Positions 1 to 9,994 are shown, counted from the stretch's first letter. The stretch: 64,000 nucleotides of DNA from Prochlorococcus sp. AG-424-P18 (GCA_003213235.1 QCNJ01000002.1:1-64000); one strand, 5' to 3'. The notes: generated from the letters alone by a model not told the origin. A program made the numbers and translations.

Positions 1-330
1 TGTTGACTTATATTCCTTTGTCCAACTTCTCAAAATATCAAAAGGATCACCTTTATGTGTTTCAGTTTTGCCGTTATTCCAAGTTTTAACTATTTCTTCT
101 CCATAACATACGGCTTCCCAAAGAGGTTGAGTAGCAACAATACTCCACCTACCTAAATTTTCCCCTCCTTCAACAGATTCAAGAAAAACACCATGGGAAT
201 CTTTTGAAGATAATTTTAACCAAGTCGATAATGGAGTTTCTAAATCTGCAGGCCAAGTTTCAATGATAGGTATAAAATTTTTACCCTCTTTGTAGGCCTT
301 TAAAAAACTATCTTTCTGTGAGCTGATCAT
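1..330 (-). CDS. trpE: Anthranilate synthase component I (N-terminal part, truncated by window edge)
   Basis: Reverse-strand reading from ATG at 330: MISSQKDSFLKAYKEGKNFIPIIETWPADLETPLSTWLKL...GRWSIVATQPLW, typical of the TrpE N-terminus; runs off the left edge. Confidence 0.8.
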   Translation of the reverse strand, partial: MISSQKDSFLKAYKEGKNFIPIIETWPADLETPLSTWLKLSSKDSHGVFLESVEGGENLGRWSIVATQPLWEAVCYGEEIVKTWNNGKTETHKGDPFDILRSWTKEYKST

Positions 331-389
331 ATTAATAATGTCAACCCAAATTATAATTTTTTTCTTCTTTTATATCAACTTTAAGGAAG

Positions 390-812
390 TTAATCAAAAG
401 TATTCTTAGTTGTAAATTTCAAACCAGCTGGATTAGGATTTTCTCCAATGCGCCTTGGGTTATGGCCAACTTTCTCTCTGCCTTCATTTACTTTTTCAGA
501 GAAAACACCATCCTTTGGGTGTAAAAATTCAATATCGCCACCTGGGAAAATTCGGTAGATTTTAAAATCTTCAATTCTTGGTTTGAAGGCTCTTAATTGT
601 GTCCCTAATGCAAGACATTGTTCTTTTCTTGCAAAGTACATTAAGTTATCACCTTCATGCATAATAGCTGCTCCACCCGTGGGCAATTCAAATGCTTGTT
701 CCTTTGAACTTTTCCATACAATTGCATATTTTTCTTCGGTTTCTGCTGAGTTTAATAAACCCCCAGTACTTCCTATATGCTTTGGAAATTGACCAACTAA
801 AGTTTCAGTCAT
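390..812 (-). CDS. psaD: Photosystem I reaction center subunit II (PsaD)
   Basis: 140 aa with the PsaD core ([48 protein letters not shown]-like end). Confidence 0.97.
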   Translation of the reverse strand: MTETLVGQFPKHIGSTGGLLNSAETEEKYAIVWKSSKEQAFELPTGGAAIMHEGDNLMYFARKEQCLALGTQLRAFKPRIEDFKIYRIFPGGDIEFLHPKDGVFSEKVNEGREKVGHNPRRIGENPNPAGLKFTTKNTFD

Positions 813-923
813 CCTAAATTTTACGTTATTTATAATAAGAAATTAGCATTCATATTTTGCAAAATTCAAAATTAATAGGAAATTTTCTACATTATTTAAT
901 ATATGTTTAACTTAATTCTCATT

Positions 924-2291
924 TCATTTTGAATCTGAAATAGGAAAAAATACTGTCAAACCTGTATCACGTCTTTGTGTGACATGTCCTCCTAAACTAG
1001 CTAACAACTTTTGAGTAGCATTTTGACTAAGTTGTAAACTTCCAGTTTGAGGATTCCAATTTAAGACAGGACCAATATCAGAACCACTATCTTTTTTTAT
1101 AATTTCTTTTTGATTATTATCTGATTTTTGTACTTTGAGTTGAAGTTTGAGTTTTTGACCAGCTGGCCTTAATTCTAAAATTAATGTACTACCTTCTTTT
1201 AATCCTCTAGTATTTTTATCAATTAATCCTCTTAACATTAATTCTAATTTTTCAGAATCACTTAAAATTTGTGGAAGATGTTTTGGAATATCTATCTTCA
1301 AAGAAATACCACGTCGATTTAATTGTTTATTCCACAAAGGTGCAAGCTTTTTGAAAATTTCAGCTAAATTAATTTTCGCCAAGTTATTCAATGATGGCAC
1401 TTCATTACTAACTAATTCTGCTGCATTAAAGATTAAACCAAACCTATTAATTTGTTCATTACATTCATTATCTATTTGAATTAAACGATTTCTCATTGAT
1501 TCATCCATTTTATATTTTTTTAAAGTAGAACTTATTAGGGTTCTTATTGTTGCCAAAGGAGTTCTTACTTCATGAGAAATCGCACGTAATAATTTTGCTT
1601 CAGTTATTTGCACATTTTTTTCATCATTTTTCACAAAATTTTGTATATTATGGCTTGGCGTGTTATTTGCTAATTTTGCCGATAATGTTGGCCAAAATAA
1701 TTTTTCAAATTGATTGTTAATATTCAGGTTACCTAAATTATTGATTGCATTACGAAATTTTACTCCTTCCTCATAATTTTCTTGATTTAATTTTGCATGC
1801 ATTAATTCAATTGAAAGTTTTAGGCTTTCTTCATCACACTTCATTAATAGAATTTTCTTATCTTTTTCTCCTACTATTGATAATACGCATTGAAAATGTG
1901 GGGTGATTATCATCAAAAAAGGTTCATAGCCATCTTCCTGACAAAGATTTAAGACTTTATAATTTTTAACTAAATCGAAGTCTTTTTGTATCTTTTCAGA
2001 ATTATTGACTGGTAAAAAACCTGCGTTCTCATTTTGAAAGTATGGAAACCCTTCAAGAGACCAAAGCCATCCATGAAATTGATTTAAAAATTTTTTATCA
2101 TTAAAAGCTGGCAAAGGTGAGGCAACCCAGACCCCCCCCTGTTTATAATTCTGGGATAGGAAATCTTTTTGAATAACTTCTAAAGAAGCCCACCACATTC
2201 TTCTGGATGTATCATTATCCACATATATGGTTTGAACTCCTTTAATCAAAAGTTCTTGAATTTTTTTTATAGTTATTTGTGATTTCATCAA
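924..2291 (-). CDS. Two-component sensor histidine kinase
   Basis: H-box ISHEVRTPLATIRTL; C-terminal region resembles HATPase_c but with degenerate N and G boxes. Confidence 0.8.
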   Translation of the reverse strand: MMKSQITIKKIQELLIKGVQTIYVDNDTSRRMWWASLEVIQKDFLSQNYKQGGVWVASPLPAFNDKKFLNQFHGWLWSLEGFPYFQNENAGFLPVNNSEKIQKDFDLVKNYKVLNLCQEDGYEPFLMIITPHFQCVLSIVGEKDKKILLMKCDEESLKLSIELMHAKLNQENYEEGVKFRNAINNLGNLNINNQFEKLFWPTLSAKLANNTPSHNIQNFVKNDEKNVQITEAKLLRAISHEVRTPLATIRTLISSTLKKYKMDESMRNRLIQIDNECNEQINRFGLIFNAAELVSNEVPSLNNLAKINLAEIFKKLAPLWNKQLNRRGISLKIDIPKHLPQILSDSEKLELMLRGLIDKNTRGLKEGSTLILELRPAGQKLKLQLKVQKSDNNQKEIIKKDSGSDIGPVLNWNPQTGSLQLSQNATQKLLASLGGHVTQRRDTGLTVFFPISDSK

Positions 2292-3559
2292 CTTCTTTGT
2301 GATCTAGAACGTTTCAATATAGATAAAACAAATCCAATAGATATAAAATTAGTCACCAATGAAGTTCGACCATAACTCATAAACGGAAGGGGAATCCCAG
2401 TAACGGGTCCTAATCCAATAGTCATAAATAAGTTAATAATTATTTGAAATACAAAAATTGAGGCTATTCCAATAACAATTAGAGATTCAAAGTTAGTCCT
2501 AGCAATTGATGCAGTATTGATAAGTTTTTTAATCAAAAAAAAGAGCAAAAATAAAACTATAGTACACCCCACAAAACCTAATTCTTCCCCTAATGCACTG
2601 AATATAAAATCAGTATGTTGTTCAGGTATAAATTTCAAATTAGTCAGCTTACCTTGTAGCAAACCAGTCCCAAATAATCCTCCAGAACCAATTGCAATTT
2701 GACTCTGTATCAAATGATATCCGCCACCTAGTGGATCTCTATTTGGATCTAAAAATAAAACTAATCTATCTTTTTGATATTCTTTTAGGCCATATTCCCA
2801 CAAAATTGGTGTCAATTTTGCCACTAATAAATGGAACGATATAGCGAGAGCAGAAAAAATAATTTTCTTTTTTGAAGATCTATAAGCAAGATATCCTATA
2901 ACTGGAATCCAGAAAATAAGAAGAGTTGGTAAGGTTAGATATAATATTGATGTGATAATACAAAACACTAATATCAAAATCCACTCTATGGGCATTTGTG
3001 ACCAATAGAGCATCACAATTGTCAAAACAATTAAAACTAAAGAAGTACCTAAGTCCGGCTGAAAGAAAATTAATAACCAAGGAATAACTACTACTAATAA
3101 GGGCAATACTAAATCTCGTATTGTTTGAATTATTTTTTTGTCGAGTACTAAAGCAAGAGTTAACACGGTACTAAGTTTAGCTACTTCTGAAGGCTGAAAA
3201 GAAAAAATGCCCAAGTTAAGCCATCTTTGGGCTCCAGAAACTGAAATCCCAAAAAAATAAATTAGTAATAGGAATGTTAAAGTACACAAATAAAATGGAA
3301 CTACATACTTTCTAATTCTCTCTAAGGATATGTAGGAAATAAAAAATGCTAAAAAATAACCCAAGATACCAGTGAGGATATGACCTAAATAGTTCGATAC
3401 TAAAAAATTCCCTTGAATACTTTTTATTAATAAACCTGAAATAATTACTAAAAAAAGAGGAATTATAAGTATTGGAGAAAATAAAAAACCTCTATTAAAA
3501 TTGTCTTTTTTTTGTAAAAATCCTTTGTTATTTAATAAATAAATTCTCTTAAACATCAA
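2288..3559 (-). CDS. rodA: RodA/MrdB (FtsW/RodA/SpoVE family, SEDS glycosyltransferase)
   Basis: Multi-TM protein with GISVSGAQRWLNLGIFSFQPSEVAKL and PLPFMSYGRTSLVTNFISIG motifs. Confidence 0.92.
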   Translation of the reverse strand: MMFKRIYLLNNKGFLQKKDNFNRGFLFSPILIIPLFLVIISGLLIKSIQGNFLVSNYLGHILTGILGYFLAFFISYISLERIRKYVVPFYLCTLTFLLLIYFFGISVSGAQRWLNLGIFSFQPSEVAKLSTVLTLALVLDKKIIQTIRDLVLPLLVVVIPWLLIFFQPDLGTSLVLIVLTIVMLYWSQMPIEWILILVFCIITSILYLTLPTLLIFWIPVIGYLAYRSSKKKIIFSALAISFHLLVAKLTPILWEYGLKEYQKDRLVLFLDPNRDPLGGGYHLIQSQIAIGSGGLFGTGLLQGKLTNLKFIPEQHTDFIFSALGEELGFVGCTIVLFLLFFLIKKLINTASIARTNFESLIVIGIASIFVFQIIINLFMTIGLGPVTGIPLPFMSYGRTSLVTNFISIGFVLSILKRSRSQRS

Positions 3560-4630
3560 TTAACTATTAACAAATTGGTTCTTAATTAATTGAGCTAAAT
3601 TACCAAATAATATAGAACTTTCTTTATTAGGCTGGCTTACTGAAATTGGTACACCTTTATTACTTTCATCAACGAGAGGGATTTCAATAGGAATTTGAGC
3701 TAATAATGGTAAGTCATTTTCTTTAGCTAATGTTTGTCCACCACCTTTACCAAAAATTTCATATTTTTTACCTGGCATATCTGGTGGAATAAATACTGAC
3801 ATATTTTCTACAATTCCCAGTAAAGGTACTCCGAGTTGTTTAAACATTGCTAATCCCCTCCTTGCATCTTGCAAAGATACTTGTTGAGGAGTAGTGACAA
3901 CTATAGCTCCAGAAATAGGCACAGATTGAGAAATGGATATTTGAGCGTCTCCTGTTCCTGGAGGCAAGTCAATAACCAAAAAATCAAGATTATTCCATTC
4001 AACTTGGTACAAAAATTGTCGGATAATACTATTAAGCATTGGTCCCCTCCATATAACTGGCTGACCTTCTTCTATGAGGAAACCCATTGATACTAATGAA
4101 ATTCCATATTTATTTATTGGTATTAACCTTTGATCACTGCCACTGCCTTGTGTAACCTTTGGATTCTGATCGGCAACTCCCATCATTGAGGGAGTATTAG
4201 GTCCATATATATCCGCATCCAGCAACCCAGTTTTTAAGCCTAATTTAGCTAGAGAACAAGCGAGATTGACTGCAATGGTACTTTTCCCAACTCCACCTTT
4301 ACCACTGCTAACAGCTATGATATGTCGAATCCCATCAATCTTCTGCAACTCTGGAGCATTACTTTGATTTTGAGATTCTGCCTTGGAAGGATTATTATCT
4401 ATCTCTATTTGGACATTATCAATATCTTCAAAATCCAGTAGTACTTCTCTAACTTCTTGTACAATTCTATCTCTCTGAGAATTTGCAAACGATGGTAATG
4501 ATAATGTTACGATTACTCTCGGTATAGTTACTCTTACATTTTTAATCCAAGCTAATTCAATTACATTTTTTCGTGATCCAGCATCTAGAACTTTTTGTAA
4601 AGCAAAATTCGCATCTTCTATTGTGGTCAT
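3560..4630 (-). CDS. mrp: Mrp/NBP35-type P-loop ATPase, Fe-S carrier family
   Basis: N-terminal DUF59-like region, SSGKGGVGKSTIAVNLA deviant Walker A, DLPPGTGDAQ motif. Confidence 0.92.
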   Translation of the reverse strand: MTTIEDANFALQKVLDAGSRKNVIELAWIKNVRVTIPRVIVTLSLPSFANSQRDRIVQEVREVLLDFEDIDNVQIEIDNNPSKAESQNQSNAPELQKIDGIRHIIAVSSGKGGVGKSTIAVNLACSLAKLGLKTGLLDADIYGPNTPSMMGVADQNPKVTQGSGSDQRLIPINKYGISLVSMGFLIEEGQPVIWRGPMLNSIIRQFLYQVEWNNLDFLVIDLPPGTGDAQISISQSVPISGAIVVTTPQQVSLQDARRGLAMFKQLGVPLLGIVENMSVFIPPDMPGKKYEIFGKGGGQTLAKENDLPLLAQIPIEIPLVDESNKGVPISVSQPNKESSILFGNLAQLIKNQFVNS

Positions 4631-4789
4631 TAAATTTTTAAATATTTTGACAAGGTAGTCGACAGTTTAAAAGATTAAGAACTATGTCGAACTATCAAAT
4701 AATAGGCAATAAGGACCCCCTAAGAGAAATTATAAAGAGAAACTTATAATTAACCAAAAAAATTTTTTTCTTCAAGATTTACTAAATAC

Positions 4790-5818
4790 ATGTTGAAAGA
4801 ACCTCCTAAAAACTCGAGAGAAAAAACAAAAAATCTCTTATTAACTCTACAAGACAAAATTTGTTCAGGACTTGAAAATGTAGATGGCAAAGCAAAATTT
4901 ACAGAAGAATCCTGGCTAAGAGAGGAAGGTGGCGGTGGAGGATCAAGAGTGTTGAAAAATGGTTCTATTTTTGAACAAGCAGGCGTAAATTTCTCTGAAG
5001 TACAGGGAAAAGAATTACCTCAATCTATAATCTCTCAAAGACCTGAAGCAAAAGGTCATGAATGGTTTGCTACGGGAACTTCTATGGTTTTGCATCCTAA
5101 GAATCCCTATATCCCTACAGTTCATCTGAATTATCGATATTTCGAAGCTGGTCCTGTTTGGTGGTTTGGAGGAGGTGCTGACTTAACCCCTTTTTATCCT
5201 TATCTTTCTGATGTGAGAAATTTTCATAACGAGCACAAAAAAGCTTGTGAGAAAATTGATAAAGATTTACATAAAGTTTTCAAACCATGGTGTGATGAAT
5301 ATTTCTTTTTGAAGCATAGAAATGAATCAAGAGGCATAGGAGGTATTTTTTATGATTATCAAGATGGTTCAGGCAATATTTACAGAGGAAATAATCAAAA
5401 TGGAGAGGCATCAAAAGCTTCGCAAAGTATTAGCAAATCTAATTTGAATTGGGACAATTTATTTTCTTTAGCTGAAAACTGTGGGAAGGCGTTCTTACCT
5501 TCATATTTGCCCATTATTGAAAAAAGAGCTTCTCAAACATATTCATCGAAAGAAAGAGAATTCCAACTATATCGAAGAGGTAGATATGTCGAATTCAATT
5601 TAGTTTGGGATAGAGGGACGATTTTTGGACTACAAACAAACGGCAGAACTGAGTCTATATTAATGTCCTTACCACCTTTAGCCAGATGGGAATATGGATA
5701 TAAAGCTAAAAAGGATTCTCGAGAGGAATTTCTCACATCAATTTTTACAAAACCTCAAGATTGGTTAAATGATAAAAAGCTAGAAAAATTTTGTATAGAT
5801 AATAATATCTATGATTAA
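4790..5818 (+). CDS. hemF: Oxygen-dependent coproporphyrinogen III oxidase
   Basis: [63 protein letters not shown] signatures. Confidence 0.97.
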   Translation: MLKEPPKNSREKTKNLLLTLQDKICSGLENVDGKAKFTEESWLREEGGGGGSRVLKNGSIFEQAGVNFSEVQGKELPQSIISQRPEAKGHEWFATGTSMVLHPKNPYIPTVHLNYRYFEAGPVWWFGGGADLTPFYPYLSDVRNFHNEHKKACEKIDKDLHKVFKPWCDEYFFLKHRNESRGIGGIFYDYQDGSGNIYRGNNQNGEASKASQSISKSNLNWDNLFSLAENCGKAFLPSYLPIIEKRASQTYSSKEREFQLYRRGRYVEFNLVWDRGTIFGLQTNGRTESILMSLPPLARWEYGYKAKKDSREEFLTSIFTKPQDWLNDKKLEKFCIDNNIYD

Positions 5819-5846
5819 AAATTATCAAAAAACTTTTTCAAATATT

Positions 5847-6404
5847 TTAAATAGGTGTTTTAAATAAAGAGCCATCACTTTTCAATTGAAGTTTTTCTCC
5901 AAGTTCATTCTCTAATGAGATTAATTCATCCCTATGCGCTCTTAATCTCATGAAAGTTTTATCATCTTCATTTTCGTTGATCAATCTTAATTCAAATTTC
6001 TCCTCTCTTGCTGATTTCTTAAAATAAATAATGCCAGACAAAGGGCCACCAACTAAACCTAAAAGAAGAGGCCACCAACCTAATTTAGGATATATTTGAA
6101 TAATCACTAATCCCAAAGCACAAGAACCAAAACCGCCAAGAAAACCTAAAAAGATTGCTAAAAATTTACTAGAAACAACTTGCCCTTTAAATATTAAAAT
6201 TCTTTGTTCAAAATCTCCTCCCGTTTGCTTCCATCCTCTCAAATTAAGCCATTGACATAAATCATTTAAAACCTTAATTGGCTGTAGAGAAGATGAAATC
6301 TCAACGATGGTTGTTCTATCTTTACTAGAAGCCCTAAGAAAAAAAAATAATCCTATGGCCAAAAGAATAGTGAGTAATAATGTTGAATTTAAGGAATAGG
6401 ACAT
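5847..6404 (-). CDS. Membrane protein, possible cofactor assembly of complex C (CCB2/CCB4-like) family
   Basis: 185 aa with N-terminal TM and a central two-TM block; family assignment by general resemblance only. Confidence 0.5.
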   Translation of the reverse strand: MSYSLNSTLLLTILLAIGLFFFLRASSKDRTTIVEISSSLQPIKVLNDLCQWLNLRGWKQTGGDFEQRILIFKGQVVSSKFLAIFLGFLGGFGSCALGLVIIQIYPKLGWWPLLLGLVGGPLSGIIYFKKSAREEKFELRLINENEDDKTFMRLRAHRDELISLENELGEKLQLKSDGSLFKTPI

Positions 6405-6560
6405 TAAATAAATTTTTTCTAGTAACTCGAGAATAAAAATTTAAATTACATCTTATTATAATTTTTTAGATTTATTCTGTAAAATAGCCATGATTAGATA
6501 AAAAATCTTATTAAATAAAATCTTAAGTAATATTCTAAGATCTTAAAATTCTTTAAATAC

Positions 6561-7205
6561 TTGGTAAAAATGACTATTGAAAATAAAAATATTGATTTTC
6601 TTTATAGCGATTTAACAATAGATTTATACAATCTTTATAAAAAATCATCCCACCTAGCCATTGACACCGAAGCAATGGGGTTGATTCATGGTAGAGATAG
6701 ACTTTGTTTAGTACAAATATGCAATGAATTTGGCAGAACATCCTGTATAAAAATCGAACTTAATACAGCTTCTTCTCCTCATTTAAAAGCACTTCTTGAA
6801 GATGACAAAATTACTAAAATATTTCATTATGCGAGATTTGATGTAGCAGCTCTAAAATGCAATCTTGAAATTAATACAAAAAATATTTTTTGTACAAAAA
6901 TTGCCAGTAAGTTAGCAAGAACTTATACAAATAAACACGGTTTAAAGGATTTAATTAATGAATTGTTAGGCATAGAACTTGACAAAAGCTCGCAAAGTAG
7001 TGATTGGGGTAGCAATAAAGATTTAACAAAAGATCAATTAGATTATGCAGCAAATGATGTTAGATATTTAATTGAAGCTATGCAGAAATTAAAAGTTATT
7101 TTAGAAAGAGAGAATAGATATGAATTAGCTCAAAAATGTTTCGAAACAGTTTCTGTACATGCTGATTTAGATATACTCAAATTCTCAAATATATTTGAAC
7201 ATTAA
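6561..7205 (+). CDS. Ribonuclease D-like 3'-5' exonuclease
   Basis: DEDD exonuclease motifs: AIDTEAMGL, KIFHYARFDVAAL, LTKDQLDYAANDVRYLIEA. Confidence 0.9.
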   Translation: MVKMTIENKNIDFLYSDLTIDLYNLYKKSSHLAIDTEAMGLIHGRDRLCLVQICNEFGRTSCIKIELNTASSPHLKALLEDDKITKIFHYARFDVAALKCNLEINTKNIFCTKIASKLARTYTNKHGLKDLINELLGIELDKSSQSSDWGSNKDLTKDQLDYAANDVRYLIEAMQKLKVILERENRYELAQKCFETVSVHADLDILKFSNIFEH

Positions 7206-7208
7206 GAA

Positions 7209-7475
7209 TTAATCCTCAGTTAAAAAATTATCTTCACCATCAAGAGTTTCCATCAGCTTATCAAGTATTCTTGAAGAACTTAATTTATCGCCATCATTTT
7301 TTTCACAAATTTTTAAAACATTTTGAGCAACTTCTATTTTTTCTTGAATAGTTTTCGAGCCTTCTTTTGCAATTTGAATTTCTACTTTTTTCTTAGCAGA
7401 AGATAAGCTTATACTCATAAGTTTTGCAATTTCTGCACAGATTTTTAGATATTGCCGATCATTTATTGGATACAT
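7209..7475 (-). CDS. Conserved hypothetical small protein
   Basis: 88 aa ORF, convergent with the RNase D gene and filling the gap; no clear domain. Confidence 0.65.
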   Translation of the reverse strand: MYPINDRQYLKICAEIAKLMSISLSSAKKKVEIQIAKEGSKTIQEKIEVAQNVLKICEKNDGDKLSSSRILDKLMETLDGEDNFLTED

Positions 7476-7510
7476 AAAAGAATTAATAATTAAGAAGCTA
7501 GTGCCATTTA

Positions 7511-8740
7511 CTAAGATAACAAATGAAGGTTTATGGCATCTACGATTTTCTTACTTGCTCCGGATTCCCCCATTCTTTTTTTTCCAATTTTTGCTTGTTC
7601 TAACCTATCAACTTTTCTTTTCAAAAGTAAACTTAAACGTTTTAAAAGAATTTTTTTGTTCTTGCAAACTAAAACACTACCTCCCAATAATCTTGATTGC
7701 CTTTTTGCAAATGATTTTGTAAATTGTGGTCCAGGTCCCGGTAGAGAAAGAGAAGGAATTCCAAGGCCAGCAATTTGCTCTGTAGCTGTTCCTGCATTAG
7801 ACAAGCCAACTTCTGCCATATTTGCCCATAAATTGAATTTACCTTTTCCAATCACTACATATTGATCTTTCTTTTTCCATACTGAATCTTCATCAATTAG
7901 AAATTTAACTTTTCTCTGTTTCATAAAACCATATTTATTTAAATAACTTTTAATTTGAATCACATTCGCATTAATGCTCAATGGCAAAAGTATTACCAAA
8001 TCCTTTGATAAATCTAAATCTTGCAAACAATTAAGAAAATTATCAAGATTTTTAAGAGCTTCAGGATATCTACTTCCAACTAATAAAATAATCCTTTTAA
8101 AAGAAATAATATTTGATATCTTCTCGTTTTTTGCATTAACAAAATCCATCATTGGATTACCAAAATATTTTGCATCAATATTCTTTCTATTCAAATTATT
8201 AGCTGTAATTTTATCTCGCATAATTAAATTTTTACATCTTGGAGATTTCATTAAAAAAATTTCCCAAGGATCCCATTCAGAACCTTTGAACTTATGATAA
8301 AAATCGCTTAAATTCCAACCAGGCCCACTACTCCAAGTATGATCACTTTTGGGAGTTCCAATGAAACTAAATTCGCATTCTGAACTCCAAGCATAAAGTA
8401 ATGGCAAGAAATCGCCTACTGCGATAATTTTGCAATCATCTTTTGACTTCTGTTTTACAAGTAGAAAATTTCTTAAATTATCGATTAAAAATCCTGCAAA
8501 AAAATCAAGCATAAATCCCTTGAGACTTTGATTACTAAAACCTCCACTAGGCAGCTCTTTTAAATATCCTATTTTACGAAAATTCCTTGATTTTATGGAA
8601 TTGAATACATCTCCATTGCCCACTAAGGGCAAAACTTCAATATTTTTATTTTTTATTTTTTTTAGTAGTCTTTTTATTATTTCTGATGCGATTACATCTT
8701 CTCCATGACCATTGCATATAAATAATAGAGAATGAGACAC
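7511..8740 (-). CDS. Lipid-A-disaccharide synthase-like (LpxB-related) glycosyltransferase
   Basis: FICNGHGEDVIASEI N-terminus and NAGTATEQIAGLGIPSLSLPGPGPQFTKSFAKRQSRLLGG. ORF track start (8929) rejected because the N-terminal 60 aa are antisense to tRNA-Cys; in-frame GTG at 8740 proposed. Confidence 0.75.
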   Translation of the reverse strand: MSHSLLFICNGHGEDVIASEIIKRLLKKIKNKNIEVLPLVGNGDVFNSIKSRNFRKIGYLKELPSGGFSNQSLKGFMLDFFAGFLIDNLRNFLLVKQKSKDDCKIIAVGDFLPLLYAWSSECEFSFIGTPKSDHTWSSGPGWNLSDFYHKFKGSEWDPWEIFLMKSPRCKNLIMRDKITANNLNRKNIDAKYFGNPMMDFVNAKNEKISNIISFKRIILLVGSRYPEALKNLDNFLNCLQDLDLSKDLVILLPLSINANVIQIKSYLNKYGFMKQRKVKFLIDEDSVWKKKDQYVVIGKGKFNLWANMAEVGLSNAGTATEQIAGLGIPSLSLPGPGPQFTKSFAKRQSRLLGGSVLVCKNKKILLKRLSLLLKRKVDRLEQAKIGKKRMGESGASKKIVDAINLHLLS

Positions 8741-8782
8741 CTTACTGTTAAGATCATAAAAAGATTCAATCGAATCTTTTTC

Positions 8783-8853
8783 GGCGGCATGGCCAAGTGG
8801 TAAGGCAGAGGATTGCAAATCCTTTATCCCCAGTTCGAATCTGGGTGCCGCCT
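8783..8853 (+). tRNA. tRNA-Cys(GCA)
   Basis: GGCGGCA...TGCCGCC acceptor stem, anticodon loop TTGCAAA, T-arm CCCAGTTCGAATCTGGG, discriminator T. Confidence 0.97.
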
Positions 8854-9063
8854 TATTTAATTGTTTTACGCATTTAATTATGAAGTTTTCGAAGAACTTC
8901 AATTTCAAATAAAGGGTATATAGTTTCAATTACTTTTTGGTATATAGAAAAATTAATATTTTTTTATTATTGATAAATAATACTTCATATCCATTAATAA
9001 ATAAAATTAAATGAATTTATTAATTATTTTCATCAGATTATTTATAGATTAATTTGAATTGTT

Positions 9064-9231
9064 TTAGTAATCATTATCTGCTACACACATTCCTAAACAT
9101 CTAACACCATTTGATGCAGTTCTTTTGCAATGATTACATAAAATAGGATCTTTCTCTGAAGTAAGGTTAATTTTTAAATTACCTTGGTCTTTAAAACTTA
9201 TTAACTCTTGTGTTGAATCAAATAGAGTCAT
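9064..9231 (-). CDS. Small Cys-rich hypothetical protein (candidate metal-binding)
   Basis: Start shortened to the MTLFDSTQELI Met; C-terminus LCNHCKRTASNGVRCLGMCVADNDY has C-x2-C-x10-C-x3-C spacing. Overlaps the end of the upstream CDS by 14 bp. Confidence 0.6.
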   Translation of the reverse strand: MTLFDSTQELISFKDQGNLKINLTSEKDPILCNHCKRTASNGVRCLGMCVADNDY

Positions 9232-9862
9232 TCTTAGAAACATCACTTGAATCGATACTAACAACAAGTGAAGCATTTGTGTTGGAAGAGGGTATATCCA
9301 TAATTTTTACAGTTTCTTTAGGCTCATCAATAACTTGATTTTCTTCATCGCACTCATCAACGGCACATGCCTCAAGAGCCTCTCGAAGTAGTGAATCAAA
9401 AGTTGCTCCAGGCAATCTATGCCTGGCAACCTCAAGAAAAGTTCTAGGTAACGATTCAGATGCAGCATCTCGTAAAGCAGGATTATTTTTTCTATGTTCT
9501 TGTTCTTCTTCTATTGATTTAATAAACCTCAGTGTGACATCTCTTTTAGTAGAGGCTTTTATCAGCGTATCGTTTTCAGGATTACTAATATTTGGTTCAT
9601 TTTCAAGATCACTAAGTCTTTTTTCCAAACTATTCAAAACTTCATTAGCTTCTTTACTAATATGAGCTAATTGACCATCGGATAAATTAGGTAAATCAGC
9701 GACAAAAACTTTCCCATGATCTCTTAGTGTCAAGAAAGTTGGTCTTGGGCCTTGAGCCTGTCTACCAATAGATTCAGAATTATTACCCATTGGTCTTTTT
9801 GGAGGTGTAGGTCCAGCTGAACTACGTCTACGTGTAATTCTTTGATTATTTGCAAATGGCAT
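9218..9862 (-). CDS. Conserved hypothetical protein
   Basis: 214 aa ORF with a basic N-terminus and acidic C-terminus; no recognised domain. Confidence 0.75.
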   Translation of the reverse strand: MPFANNQRITRRRSSAGPTPPKRPMGNNSESIGRQAQGPRPTFLTLRDHGKVFVADLPNLSDGQLAHISKEANEVLNSLEKRLSDLENEPNISNPENDTLIKASTKRDVTLRFIKSIEEEQEHRKNNPALRDAASESLPRTFLEVARHRLPGATFDSLLREALEACAVDECDEENQVIDEPKETVKIMDIPSSNTNASLVVSIDSSDVSKNDSI

Positions 9863-9994
9863 TGAATAAAAGGTTAAATCTTAATACTTAAACTTCCGAT
9901 ATAATTCGGCGGTAATTTTATTATATTACACCTAACTTTTTCATTTGGGTATAAAAAATAATTTTTAAAACTCATTTAAAAAAGATAAATAAAT

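Noticed and set aside
7533-8297. Plus-strand ORFs 7533..7865 and 7974..8297
   Set aside because: Antisense to the LpxB-like CDS with no domain; typical shadow ORFs.
8881-8901. TGAAGTT/AACTTCA hairpin downstream of tRNA-Cys
   Set aside because: Possible terminator, but 7-bp with no U tract; too weak to call.
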